Origin: Rhodococcus sp. ARC_M5
GTDB lineage: Bacteria; Actinomycetota; Actinomycetes; Mycobacteriales; Mycobacteriaceae
Reading direction: 5' to 3'
NCBI RefSeq assembly: GCF_022810405.1
Contig: NZ_JALGQE010000016.1
Location: forward strand, 30,703-94,702
DNA length: 64,000 nt
The notes under the pieces: generated by a model
Databases searched by the model: none
Told to the model about the DNA's origin: nothing
What the model saw: the letters and a program-made list of their open reading frames with translations, nothing else
Shown here: piece by piece, positions 9,552-20,200 of the stretch
How the letters are laid out: each line of letters begins with the position of its first letter
Numbering within the stretch: the stretch's first letter is position 1
Position numbers and translations under genes: made by a program

Positions 9552-10940
9552 ATGAGTATCGCCGACACCGTCGCGACCACCGCGAGATCCATCATCCCGA
9601 TGGAACTGCAGATCCGCGGCGCGCACCTCTACGACAAGACGCGCCGGATCGTGACCCGCACCGACGGCCAGGTCATGTTCACCGAGACCCCTATACCGCC
9701 GGTCGACGACGTCGATCTCGCCGATATCGACCTGAGCAACCCGTTTCTGTACCGCCAGGGGCTCTGGAAGTCGTACTTCGAGCGGGTCCGCAACGAAGCG
9801 CCGGTGCACTTCCAGCCGAACAGCCCGTTCGGGCCTTTTTGGTCCGTCACCCGGCATGCGGACATCATCGCTGTCGACAAGAACCACAAGGTGTTCTCGG
9901 CGGAGCCGTTCATCATCATCGGCAAGCCCCCGCGCTTCATGGATATCGCCATGTTCATCGCGATGGACCCCCCGCGGCACGACTCTCAGCGTGCCGCGGT
10001 CCAAGGGGTGGTGGCCCCGAAGAACCTCCGCGAGATGGAGGACCTGATCCGGTCCCGGGTTCAGGAAGTCCTCGACGACCTTCCCGTGAACCAGCCGTTC
10101 GACTGGGTTCGCACGGTGTCCGTCGAACTCACGGCGCGGATGCTGGCGACGTTGCTCGATTTCCCGTACGAGCAGCGACACAAGCTCGTGGAGTGGTCGG
10201 ACCTGGCGACGGCAATGGAACAGACCAACGGTGGCCCCTCGGACAACGACGAGGTGTTCGGTGCCATGGTCGACGCGGCCAAGGGGCTGAGCGCTCTCTG
10301 GCACGACAAGGCCGCTCGGAAAGCAGCAGGAGAAGAGCCCGGCTTCGACCTGATCTCGTTGCTGCAAGCCAACGACGACACGAAGGACCTCATCGACCGG
10401 CCGCTGGAGTTCCTGGGAAATCTCACCCTGCTCATCGTCGGCGGTAACGACACCACACGTAACTCGATGAGCGGTGGGGTGTTGGCGCTCAACGAGTTTC
10501 CCGATCAGTTCGAGAAGCTGAAGGCGAATCCCGATCTCGTACCCGGCATGGTGTCGGAGATCATCCGCTGGCAGACCCCGCTGGCCTACATGCGCAGGAT
10601 CGCGAAGGAAGACACGATCCTGAACGGCCAGTTCATCCGCAAGGGCGACAAGGTGGTCATGTGGTACGCCTCTGGCAACCGTGACGAGCGCGTGTTCGAT
10701 CGGCCGAACGACTTCGTCATCGACCGCAAGAACGCACGCAACCACATCGCGTTCGGGTTCGGCGTGCACCGGTGCATGGGCAACAGGCTCGCCGAGATGC
10801 AACTCCGAATCCTCTGGGAAGAACTACTGATTCGCTTCGAGAACATCGAGGTGGTCGGGAAACCCGAGTACGTGCAGTCGAACTTCGTGAGAGGCATATC
10901 CAAGATGATGGTCACCCTCACCCCGAAGCAGCAGGCTTAA
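9552..10940 (+). CDS. Cytochrome P450, CYP153-type (alkane terminal hydroxylase)
   Basis: A 462-residue soluble P450. Features seen: FIAMDPPRHDSQR and VVAPKNLREME in the N-terminal half, GGNDTTRNSM in the I helix, EIIR as the ExxR motif, and the heme loop FGFGVHRCMGNRLAE with Cys408 as axial ligand. The MDPP-HD-QR and GNDTTRNSM signatures are typical of CYP153, whose members hydroxylate the terminal carbon of medium-chain alkanes. The start is fixed by GGAGGAGAGAACA just before the ATG at 9552. The upstream 30 codons of the frame overlap the ferredoxin gene. Assignment to CYP153 is by motif; the exact substrate is inferred. Confidence 0.92.
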   Translation: MSIADTVATTARSIIPMELQIRGAHLYDKTRRIVTRTDGQVMFTETPIPPVDDVDLADIDLSNPFLYRQGLWKSYFERVRNEAPVHFQPNSPFGPFWSVTRHADIIAVDKNHKVFSAEPFIIIGKPPRFMDIAMFIAMDPPRHDSQRAAVQGVVAPKNLREMEDLIRSRVQEVLDDLPVNQPFDWVRTVSVELTARMLATLLDFPYEQRHKLVEWSDLATAMEQTNGGPSDNDEVFGAMVDAAKGLSALWHDKAARKAAGEEPGFDLISLLQANDDTKDLIDRPLEFLGNLTLLIVGGNDTTRNSMSGGVLALNEFPDQFEKLKANPDLVPGMVSEIIRWQTPLAYMRRIAKEDTILNGQFIRKGDKVVMWYASGNRDERVFDRPNDFVIDRKNARNHIAFGFGVHRCMGNRLAEMQLRILWEELLIRFENIEVVGKPEYVQSNFVRGISKMMVTLTPKQQA

Positions 10941-12131
10941 GTGAGCGCCGAGCGCGCAGTGATCGTCGGCGCCAGCCACGCCGGCGCTCAGCTCGCCGCA
11001 CATCTGCGACGCGAGAAGTGGGCGGGGGACATAGTTCTCATCGGTGACGAGGGGACATTGCCCTACCAGCGGCCTCCCTTGTCGAAGGCGTATCTGGCCG
11101 GCACCTCGACCCTAGAGGCCATGGCCATCCGCGGAGCGGATTTCTACGACAAACAGAACATCGAGCTGGTCGATGGTTCGGTGACCAGCATCGATCGGGA
11201 GGCTCGCACGGTCACATTCGATACCGGAGTCACGCAGTCGTACAGCAAGCTCGCCCTGTGCACCGGTGCGCGAACTCGCCGATTGACAACTCCCGGAGCA
11301 GATTTGGCGGGCATTCACTACCTGCGCACCGCCGCCGACTCCGCATCGCTACGCTCGGCCGCGACGCCGGGCACACGGGTAGTCGTCGTCGGTGGCGGTT
11401 ACATCGGTTTGGAAACCGCAGCGTCCCTCCGGGCATCGGGTCTCGACGTCACCGTCGTCGAGGCTGCGGAGCGTGTTCTGGAACGCGTCACCGCACCGGT
11501 GGTCTCGGAGTTCTTCACCCGAATCCACCGCGAGGCGGGCGTAGACATTCGAACGCGGGCCCTCGTGGAGGAGTTCCGCGGAGACAGCCATGTGCGCGAG
11601 GTCGTGCTGGCCGGCGGAGACACGCTACCGGCAGATCTGGTCGTCATCGGAGTGGGCATCGTGCCCAACACCGAACTCGCCGAATCAGCAGGAATCACCG
11701 TCGAGAACGGCATCGTCATCGACGATCGGGCACGCACCAACGATCCCTACATCGTCGCCGCCGGTGACTGCGCCGCCTACGACGTTCCACGCTACTCCCG
11801 ACGCGTTCGCCTCGAATGCGTCTCCGCCGCAATCGAACACGCGAAGGTGGCGGCATCGACCATGACCGGAGGGTCCGCCACCATCACCGCGCTTCCGTGG
11901 TTCTGGTCCGACCAGTACGACCTCAAGCTTCAGATCGCCGGACTCAACACCGGATACGACGAGGTCGTCATCGACGGCGACCCGGAGCGCGATCGCGACT
12001 TCACCTGCTACTACCTCCGCAGCAGCGAACTCATCGCCGCAGACTGCATCAACCGCCCGCGCGATTTCATGAACAGCAAGAAGAAAATCGCCGAGCATTC
12101 CACAATCGAACGCGCGGAATTGATCGGATAG
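10941..12131 (+). CDS. FAD-dependent ferredoxin reductase
   Basis: A 396-residue pyridine-nucleotide-disulfide-type reductase (rubredoxin/putidaredoxin reductase class). Seen are the N-terminal FAD site IVGASHAGAQLAAHLR, PYQRPPLSKAYLAG, the NAD(P)-binding VVVGGGYIGLETAASL, and the second FAD site YIVAAGDCAAYDVP. The GTG start directly follows the P450 stop with no spacer, so translation is coupled. It oxidises NAD(P)H and reduces the operon's ferredoxin. It completes a self-sufficient three-component P450 system. Confidence 0.95.
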   Translation: MSAERAVIVGASHAGAQLAAHLRREKWAGDIVLIGDEGTLPYQRPPLSKAYLAGTSTLEAMAIRGADFYDKQNIELVDGSVTSIDREARTVTFDTGVTQSYSKLALCTGARTRRLTTPGADLAGIHYLRTAADSASLRSAATPGTRVVVVGGGYIGLETAASLRASGLDVTVVEAAERVLERVTAPVVSEFFTRIHREAGVDIRTRALVEEFRGDSHVREVVLAGGDTLPADLVVIGVGIVPNTELAESAGITVENGIVIDDRARTNDPYIVAAGDCAAYDVPRYSRRVRLECVSAAIEHAKVAASTMTGGSATITALPWFWSDQYDLKLQIAGLNTGYDEVVIDGDPERDRDFTCYYLRSSELIAADCINRPRDFMNSKKKIAEHSTIERAELIG

Positions 12132-12236
12132 GTTGTATTTCGGCCCGCTCGCATTGCCGGGAGCCGGCGATCCTCACCGTGTGACCCAGGTCGTTCGAGT
12201 TTTCGCCCATCGTGATCTTTCTGTAACCTCGACGCG

Positions 12237-14006
12237 ATGACCACCCACGACCAGAGCGTTCTCGAGCGGCAGCCGACTACGGCACCGGCTCGACACTCCG
12301 GCGTCGGACGTGGTGATGTCGTTGCGGCAGTCGGATTTCTGATCGCCGCCCTGTACGTCCTGCAGGGTCAATGGCGCAATCTGGGTGGCGGCTACCTCTA
12401 CAACAGCGGCCAGGACCAGACGATGTGGGAGTGGTTCTTCTCCGTCGCCGCGCATTCGGTTGCTTCACTGGACAACCCGCTGTGGAGCGACCTGCAGAAC
12501 TACCCGCTCGGGGTGAATCTGATGGCGAACACGGCGATGTTCGGTATCTCCATCCCGCTTGCCCCGATCACGTTGCTCTTCGGACCCACCGTGACCTGGG
12601 CGATTGCCCTCACCGTCGGCCTGGCCGGCACCGCGTTCGCGTGGTACTGGTTGTTCTCTCGTCAGCTCAACGCGTCCAAGGGTGCCGCTGCCATGGGCGG
12701 TGCGCTGTGCGGCTTCGCACCCGGCGCAATCTCCCACGCCAACGGCCACCCCAATTTCGTGGTTCTGTTCCTGCTTCCGGTCATCGCGATGCTGGTCACG
12801 CGCATCGCACACGGCGGCGGAACCACCAAGAACACCGTCGGACTGGGCCTGATCGTCGCGCTGCAGATCCTGCTCGGTGAAGAACCCCTGCTGATCTTCG
12901 CGATGTCGTTCGCCATTTTCGCCGTCGTCTACTACCTGTCGCGCCCGCGTTCGCTGTGGCCCGCCGTCCGCAACGCCGTTCCCCGACTCGCGGTGTCGGC
13001 CGGTATCGCGTTGACGCTCGTCGCATTTCCGCTGTGGTGGCAGTTCTTCGGCCCGCAGTCGTACTCGTTCCTCGAACACGGACCGATGGGCAACGACGCC
13101 AAGGCCCTGTTCCAGTTCCCGGCGCAATCCCTCGGCGGCGAGGCGACGCCGGGGCAGAACGTCCGCATCAACGCCACCGAGGAGAACGCGTACTTCGGCT
13201 GGCCGCTGCTGGTGCTGTGCCTCGTGGCAGCGGTGTGGATGTGGCGCGTCGCGTGCGCCCGGGCTGCCGCCGCGACCGCGATCGTCATGAGCGTGCTCTC
13301 GCTCGGTGCAACGCTGGTGATCGGCAAGGACGACACCGGCATCACGCTGCCGTGGACGAAGCTCGCCGAGTACCCACTCGTCGAATCCGTGCTCGAGACC
13401 CGCTTCGCGTTGGGCGCGGTGCCCGCCCTGGCCCTGCTGCTCGTTCTGGCCACCGACCGCACCGTTCGCAACGGACTTCGCCCGCTGCCTGCGTTCTGGA
13501 TCGCCGGACTCGCCCTCGCCCTCGTACCACTGATCCCGACGCCGCTTCTTGCCGTCGACAAGTCCCCGACCCCGCAGTTCTTCGCCGACGGTGACTGGCA
13601 GAACTACGTCGACGACGGTTCCGTCGTCACCGTTCCCCTGCCACGGCCCGAGGATGCGCGTCCGCTGCGCTGGCAGATGGACGCCGACATGGGCTTCAGG
13701 CTCGCCGCCGGATACTTCGTCGGACCGAGCGACAAAGAAGACAAGGTCGCCAAGTACGGGGCCGTCGACCGTCCGACGGCGTTGCTGCTCGGCTCGGTCT
13801 ACGACTCGGGCAACGTCCCCGAGATCACCACGGATCAGCGCAGTCAGGCTGCGCAGGACATGGCCTTCTGGGAGGCCGACGTCGTGGTGCTGCCGCCGAG
13901 CGAGAACACCATAGCCCTGCGCACCACCGTCACCGACCTCGTCGGTGTCGAGCCTCGATACACCGGTGGCGTGTGGGTGTGGGATGTGCGGACGCTCGTC
14001 CCATAG
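12237..14006 (+). CDS. Polytopic membrane protein, putative GT-C glycosyltransferase-like
   Basis: 589 residues. A cytoplasmic tail of about 30 residues is followed by a first TM segment and then a periplasmic-type loop, YNSGQDQTMWEWFFS and NPLWSDLQNYPLGVNLM, which resembles the GT-C first loop. About ten more TM segments and a soluble C-terminal region ending in a YTGGVWVWDVRTLVP-like strand follow. It precedes the first Emb gene by ten bases, and its open frame extends almost to that start, so the two are probably co-transcribed. It has no counterpart between aftA and embC in M. tuberculosis. A role in arabinan or lipoglycan assembly is inferred from position only. Confidence 0.7.
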   Translation: MTTHDQSVLERQPTTAPARHSGVGRGDVVAAVGFLIAALYVLQGQWRNLGGGYLYNSGQDQTMWEWFFSVAAHSVASLDNPLWSDLQNYPLGVNLMANTAMFGISIPLAPITLLFGPTVTWAIALTVGLAGTAFAWYWLFSRQLNASKGAAAMGGALCGFAPGAISHANGHPNFVVLFLLPVIAMLVTRIAHGGGTTKNTVGLGLIVALQILLGEEPLLIFAMSFAIFAVVYYLSRPRSLWPAVRNAVPRLAVSAGIALTLVAFPLWWQFFGPQSYSFLEHGPMGNDAKALFQFPAQSLGGEATPGQNVRINATEENAYFGWPLLVLCLVAAVWMWRVACARAAAATAIVMSVLSLGATLVIGKDDTGITLPWTKLAEYPLVESVLETRFALGAVPALALLLVLATDRTVRNGLRPLPAFWIAGLALALVPLIPTPLLAVDKSPTPQFFADGDWQNYVDDGSVVTVPLPRPEDARPLRWQMDADMGFRLAAGYFVGPSDKEDKVAKYGAVDRPTALLLGSVYDSGNVPEITTDQRSQAAQDMAFWEADVVVLPPSENTIALRTTVTDLVGVEPRYTGGVWVWDVRTLVP

Positions 14007-14016
14007 CATCGTCGGC

Positions 14017-17000
14017 GTGCCCGAGACCGCTCCGAACATCGTGACCGCCCGACTGGTAGCGATCGTCACCGGCATCATCGGTGCGATTCTGGCCATCGCG
14101 ACTCCCCTGCTGCCGGTTCAGCAGGACGTCGCAACCCTGTCGTGGCCGCAGAGCTCGTTCGGCAGCGTCAACGCCCCGCTGGTGAGCTACTCGCCCGTCG
14201 ACCTCGAGGCGACCGTGCCGTGCAGCGCGGCCACTGCTCTCACCGACGGCGGCACGCTGATCTCCACCGCACCCATCGCAGCTGCGAAGTCCGAGCAGAG
14301 GGCACTGATCGTGCGGGTCGACGACGGCCGACTGCAGGTTCTGCTGCGTGATCGCGTCCTCGCCGAGGCTCCCGTGTCCGAGCTGTCCGAAGACTGCGCA
14401 CTGACGGTGTCCTCGAACGCCACCAGCACGATCGTCGACCTCGACGGCGAGGCCAATACCGTGGACGGCGACATCCGGCCGCAGGTCGTCGGCATCTACA
14501 CCGACCTCACCGCTCCGGTCGACGGCCTGAACGTGCGCGCCGACATCGACTCGCGGTACTCCTCCAGCCCCACCACGTTCAAGTTGCTGGCCATGATCGT
14601 CGGCGCGCTCGCCGTCATCGCCTCCCTGTTCGCACTGCATCGGCTCGACGGCATGGATGGGCGACGCCACCGCCGATTCCTCCCCTCCCGCTGGAAATCG
14701 ATCACCGGCGTCGACGCCGTCGTGGTGGGTGTGTTGGTGCTGTGGCACTTCATCGGCGCGAACACCTCCGACGACGGCTACCTGCTCAACATGGCCCGCG
14801 TCTCCGAGAACGCCGGCTACATGTCCAACTACTTCCGCTGGTTCGGTGTCCCGGAAGCGCCGTTCGGCATGCCGTACTACGACATGCTCGCCGCCCTGGC
14901 CAAGGTCAGCACCGCCAGCATCTGGATGCGCTTGCCCGCCACCATCGCGGCGCTGCTGTGCTGGCTGGTGATCAGCCGCGAGGTCATCCCCCGCCTCGGC
15001 CGCGCGGTCGTGACCAACCGGGTCGCGCTGTGGACCGCGGGATTCGTGTTCCTCGCCTTCTGGCTGCCCTACGACAACGGCCTGCGCCCCGAGCCGGTCA
15101 TCGCCCTCGGCGCGCTCCTCACGTGGTGCTCGATCGAGCGCGCCATCGCCACCGGACGACTGCTGCCCGCCGCCGTCGGCACCCTGATCGCCGCGTTCTC
15201 GCTCGCCGCCGGACCCACCGGACTGATCGCCGTCGCCGCCCTGCTCGCCGGCCTGCGCCCACTGGTGATGATCGTGGTCAAGCGTGCTCGCCAGGTGGGA
15301 CTGCTCGCCGTTCTCGCGCCGCTGGTCGCGTCGGGACTGGCGGTGCTGATCGCGATCTTCGCCGACCAGACTCTGAGCACCGTCCTCGAGGCGACCCGGG
15401 TGCGCTCGGCCATCGGACCGAACGTGCCGTGGTTCGAGGAACGCGTCCGTTGGGACGCGTTGATGACCATCTCGCCCGACGGCTCGCTCGCCCGACGATT
15501 CGGCATGTTCGCGATGTTGCTCTGCATCGTCGTGTGCATCGCGGTGATGCTCCGCAAGAACGGACGCATCCCTGGTACCGCCACGGGGCCGTCGCGTCGG
15601 ATCCTCGGAATCATCCTGGGCGCACTGGCTCTGATGATGTTCACGCCCACCAAGTGGACCCACCACTTCGGTGTGTACGCCGGTCTCGCGGCGTCGTTGG
15701 CCGCGTTGGCTGCTGTGGCCGTGACCGCGGCGACCGTCCGATCTCCGCGCAACAGAACGCTGTTCACCGCCGCTGTCCTGTTCCTGACGGCCGTGGCATT
15801 CACCAGCTCCAACGGGTGGTGGTACGTCTCGAGCTACGGGATTCCGTGGTTCGACAAACCGCCGTCCGTTGCCGGAAAGGGCTTTTCGACGATCCTGCTC
15901 GGACTGACGGTGTTGACGTTGCTCTACGCCGCCTATCAGCACGTCCGATTGCCTTATCGCAGAAAAGAACCCACCACGCGTCGACGCTTCGCGCCGTCCG
16001 CGCTGACCATCGTCGCCGGTGGGGTCGTCGCCTTCGAGGTGCTCTCGTTCGTCAAAGGCGCTGTGGCGCAGTATCCGGCGTACTCCATAGCACGCTCGAA
16101 CTTCTCCGCCCTCGCCGGAAACTCGTGCGGACTCGCCGGTGACGTACAGGTGGAAACCGACGTCAACGGCTCGGTCCTGCAACCGATCGATCCCGCAGCC
16201 GACGCATTGGGTGCCGGTGGGAATACCGGATTCACCCCCGACGGTGTCGCCCGAGACCTGACCGCAGACTCCGAGGACACCGCGCAGGGCAGCGCCAACT
16301 CGATCCGCCCCGAGGACTCCGAACAGAGTGCGGCGGCCACCTCGTCGAACTCGGCGGGCACCTCCGGTGGAACCAACGAGAACGTCGGAATCAACGGCAG
16401 CGCGGTTGCTCTGCCGTTCGGACTCGATCCGAGCACCACACCGGTACTCGGCAGCTTCGGGGCCACCGAGCCTGCATCCCTGACCTCCGGTTGGTACGTG
16501 TTGCCGGGGGAAGGCGACCTGATCACCATCGCCGCCGCCGGCCGCATCCGATCGGTGGACAAGGACGGGATCGTCACCCCGGGCCAACGCGTCGAACTGG
16601 AATACGGACGCCGCGACGGCGATGACGTGCTCGCGCTGGGACGGATCACCCCACTCGACATCGGTCCGTCGCCGTCGTGGCGCAACCTGCGGGTCCCGAT
16701 GAACGACCTGCCTGCCGACGCGGACGTCGTGCGTATCGTCGCCGAGGACAACGACCTGGCCGGCGATCAATGGCTCGCCGTCACCCCGCCGCGCGTGCCG
16801 AAGACACAGACGCTGAACTCGTTGGTCGGATCGACCGATCCGGTGTTGCTGGACTGGGCCGTCGGACTCGCGTTTCCGTGCCAGCGGCCGTTCGATCATC
16901 GCGACGGCGTCGCCGAGGTACCGGAGTACCGGATTCTGCCCGACCGCACCGGTGCCGAATCCACCAATGCCTGGCAGGACTCCATCGGCGGCGGCCCGCT

Positions 17001-17187
17001 CGGTTGGACCGAACTGCTGCTCGACGCGCAGACACTGCCGTCGTACCTCGCCGACGACTATGCCCGAGATTGGGGATCGATCGAGAGATACATGCCACTC
17101 GATCCTGACGCGACGACGGCCGAGATCGCCGTCGAGCAGCAGTCTCGGTCCGGATTGGCCAGCGACGGACCGATGAAAACCGACTGA
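14017..17187 (+). CDS. Arabinosyltransferase, Emb family (first paralogue)
   Basis: A 1056-residue Emb protein that polymerises arabinofuranose from decaprenyl-phospho-arabinose in arabinogalactan and/or lipoarabinomannan. Domains in order: one TM, a concanavalin-like periplasmic domain (~30-190), a GT-C core of many TM segments, then a large C-terminal carbohydrate-binding domain from ~700. The catalytic loop NTSDDGYLLNMAR has Asp252/Asp253, and Met259 aligns with Met306 of M. tuberculosis EmbB. Motifs FRWFGVPEAPFG and FTPTKWTHHFG are present. Start: the GTG at 14017 gives a proper signal anchor, and upstream codons overlap the preceding gene. EmbA, EmbB or EmbC orthology cannot be settled here. 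Confidence 0.95.
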   Translation: MPETAPNIVTARLVAIVTGIIGAILAIATPLLPVQQDVATLSWPQSSFGSVNAPLVSYSPVDLEATVPCSAATALTDGGTLISTAPIAAAKSEQRALIVRVDDGRLQVLLRDRVLAEAPVSELSEDCALTVSSNATSTIVDLDGEANTVDGDIRPQVVGIYTDLTAPVDGLNVRADIDSRYSSSPTTFKLLAMIVGALAVIASLFALHRLDGMDGRRHRRFLPSRWKSITGVDAVVVGVLVLWHFIGANTSDDGYLLNMARVSENAGYMSNYFRWFGVPEAPFGMPYYDMLAALAKVSTASIWMRLPATIAALLCWLVISREVIPRLGRAVVTNRVALWTAGFVFLAFWLPYDNGLRPEPVIALGALLTWCSIERAIATGRLLPAAVGTLIAAFSLAAGPTGLIAVAALLAGLRPLVMIVVKRARQVGLLAVLAPLVASGLAVLIAIFADQTLSTVLEATRVRSAIGPNVPWFEERVRWDALMTISPDGSLARRFGMFAMLLCIVVCIAVMLRKNGRIPGTATGPSRRILGIILGALALMMFTPTKWTHHFGVYAGLAASLAALAAVAVTAATVRSPRNRTLFTAAVLFLTAVAFTSSNGWWYVSSYGIPWFDKPPSVAGKGFSTILLGLTVLTLLYAAYQHVRLPYRRKEPTTRRRFAPSALTIVAGGVVAFEVLSFVKGAVAQYPAYSIARSNFSALAGNSCGLAGDVQVETDVNGSVLQPIDPAADALGAGGNTGFTPDGVARDLTADSEDTAQGSANSIRPEDSEQSAAATSSNSAGTSGGTNENVGINGSAVALPFGLDPSTTPVLGSFGATEPASLTSGWYVLPGEGDLITIAAAGRIRSVDKDGIVTPGQRVELEYGRRDGDDVLALGRITPLDIGPSPSWRNLRVPMNDLPADADVVRIVAEDNDLAGDQWLAVTPPRVPKTQTLNSLVGSTDPVLLDWAVGLAFPCQRPFDHRDGVAEVPEYRILPDRTGAESTNAWQDSIGGGPLGWTELLLDAQTLPSYLADDYARDWGSIERYMPLDPDATTAEIAVEQQSRSGLASDGPMKTD

Positions 17188-17263
17188 TCCCCTGGTTCCA
17201 GGATTATTCCCGGGGACGGTGCCTGTGTGACCTCTTCGTCACGCTCGCATAACATCGACTCTC

Positions 17264-20200
17264 GTGCCCGACGTCGTGACAGATTCATCAGCTGGTCCGC
17301 CCGTCCCCGCTCCACTGCGAGCCTCGGACGAACTTCGTGCTCAGGTACGAGTTCCCCGGCTGATCGCCATGGTCGCCGGCGTGCTCGGCGTACTGTTCGC
17401 GCTGATCACTCCGTTTGCACCCGTCACGCAGACCACCGCCACCATCGAATGGCCCCAGAACGGGCTGCTGCAGGACGTGGACGCCCCACTGGTGTCCCAG
17501 GCACCTCTGAGCCTGACTGCGACCCTCCCGTGCTCTGCCGTCGCCTCACTCCCCGCGTCGGGCGGGCTGTTGCTGGCGACTGCTCCCCCGCAAGGCGAAG
17601 GCGCCGCACTGAACAGTCTGTTCGTTCGCGTCGGCGAGGCGAACGTGGACGTTCTCGACCGAAACGTCGTCGTCGCGACGGCACCTCGCGCCGACGTCCA
17701 GAGCACCCGCTGCGCGGCCATCGAGATCACCTCGAACGACGAGTACACCTCGGCGGCCTTCACCGGAATCACCGACGACGACGGCCAGCCGATCCAGGGC
17801 AGGCTCGACGGCGACCTCCGTCCCCAGGTCGTCGGCATCTTCAGCGATCTCAGTGGCGCGGCTCCGGCCGACATGTCCGTCACCGTCGACGTCGACTCCC
17901 GCTTCTCGTCGTCGCCGACGCTGCTCAAGTCCTTGATCATGATCCTCGCGATCGCCTGCACCCTGCTGGCCATCGGCGCACTCGGTCGGCTCGACGGCAC
18001 CGACGGTCGCGCGCACCGCCGCTTCTTCCCCTCTCACTGGTGGAAGTTCACCGGCGTCGACGTCACCGTTCTCGGCGTGCTGGTGGGCTGGCACTTCGTC
18101 GGCGCGAACACCTCCGACGACGGCTACTTGCTCACGATGGCCCGCGCCGCGGACCACTCCGGCTACATGGCCAACTACTTCCGCTGGTTCGGCGTACCCG
18201 AGGCCCCGTTCGGCTGGTATTACGACGTACTCGCAGTCTTCGCCAAGATCTCGACCGCCAGCCCGTGGATGCGACTGCCCGCCCTCATCGCAGGCGTCCT
18301 CTGCTGGATGGTGATCAGCCGTGAGGTGGTGCCACGCCTCGGACGCGCCGTCCGCAAATCCAACGTCGCCCTGTGGACCGGCGGACTGGTGTTCCTCGCG
18401 TTCTGGCTGCCGTACAACAACGGTCTGCGTCCCGAACCGATCGTCGCCCTCGGCGCATTGCTCACCTGGTGCTCGGTGGAACGATCCATCGCCACCGGTC
18501 GACTGCTCCCCGCCGCCGCAGCATGTCTCATCGGAGCCTTCACCCTCGCCGCAGCGCCGACCGGATTGATGTGTGTGGCAGCACTTCTCGCCGGGGCCCG
18601 CCCCATCGCGCGCATCGTCGTCCGACGCCACCGCCAGGTCGGCACCCTCGCGATGCTCGCCCCGCTGGCTGCAGCAGGCGTACTGGTACTCGTCGTCGTC
18701 TTCGCCGACCAGACGTACGCGACGGTCATCGAGTCCACCCGAGTCCGCACCATCATCGGCCCCAACGAGGCCTGGTACCAGGACTTCCTGCGTTACTACT
18801 ACCTCTTCGTCCAGACCGTCGACGGCTCGGTCGCACGCCGCTTCGCGTTCCTGACGATGATCCTGTGCCTGTTCACGACACTGTTCGTGCTGCTTCGCCG
18901 CCGACGCATCCCCGGCATCTCGAACGGACCGGCCTGGCGACTCCTCGGCGTCGTCCTCGGCACCATCTTCTTCATGATGTTCAACCCCACCAAGTGGACT
19001 CACCACTTCGGTTCCTACGCCGGAATCGCCGGTGGCCTGGCCGCGCTGACGGCCGTCGCCGTCTCGGCCAGCGCCCTGCGCTCGCGGCGCAACCGATCGC
19101 TGTTCACAGCCGGGCTGATGTTCGTTCTCGCACTGTCGTTCTCGGGCATCAACGGCTACTGGTACGTCTCGAGCTACGGCGTGCCGTGGTTCGACAAGAC
19201 GGTGTCGCTGAGCGGCAACGAATCGGGCACCCTGTTCCTCATCCTCTTCGGACTGGTCCTCGCCGTCGCCGCATTCCAGTACCTGCGCGAGGGATACGCT
19301 CCCCCACAACCGAAACCGACCTCCGCGCGCGGCAAGCGCATCCGTAAGTTCGCCGCCGCACCGCTGACCGTCATCGCCGGAATCATGGTGTTGTTCGAGG
19401 TGCTCTCGCTCGTCAAGGGAGCCGTCTCCCAGTACCCCGCCTACTCGCTGGCACGATCGAATGTGCAGTCCGTCCTGGGTAACTCGTGCGGACTCGCCAA
19501 CGACGTGCTCGTCGAGTCCAACCCCAACGCAGGTGTACTGAGCCCACTGCCGGAGGACTTCGACCCCGTCGCAGGCCCCCTCGGCGGATCGAGCTCCACC
19601 CTGCGCAACTTCACTGCCAACGGCGTGCCAAGCGACCTCAGCGCCGACGCCGTGGAAGTCAAACCAGGACAGGGCAACACAGACCAACAAGCCGTCGGAC
19701 CCGCCTTCGAGGAAGGCCAGAGCTCCGGAACCGCAGGAGGCACCGGCGAAGTCGGCGTCAACGGCTCGTCCGCCGCCCTGCCCTTCGGACTCGACCCGGC
19801 CACCACACCGGTACTCGGCTCGTACCAGGAGGGCATCCAGGAGCCCGCGGAGGCGACGTCGAGCTGGTACCAACTACCTGCTCGTAGCGATGATGCTCCC
19901 CTGGTCGTCTTCTCCGCAGCCGGCCGCATCTGGTCCTACGACGACACCGGAGCACTCACCTACGGACAGTCCCTGCTGCTCGAATACGGCAAGCGTCAGC
20001 CCGACGGCAGCGTCCAGGCCCAGGGCACCTACCTGCCCCGCGACATCGGACCGGCACCCTCGTGGCGCAACCTCCGAATCCCGTTGGCGGACATCGCACC
20101 CGACGCCGACGCCGTCCGCATCGTCGCCAACGACCCCAACCTCACCGGCGACCAATGGCTCGCGTTCACCCCGCCCCGGGTGCCGGTGATGGAGAATCTG

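Noticed and set aside
13930..16899. 989-codon open frame antisense to the first emb gene
   Set aside because: High-GC shadow frame; Arg/Gly/Asp/His-rich low-information sequence without domains, fully overlapping a well-supported Emb gene.
17546..19873. 775-codon open frame antisense to the second emb gene
   Set aside because: Same shadow effect on the opposite strand of a conserved gene.
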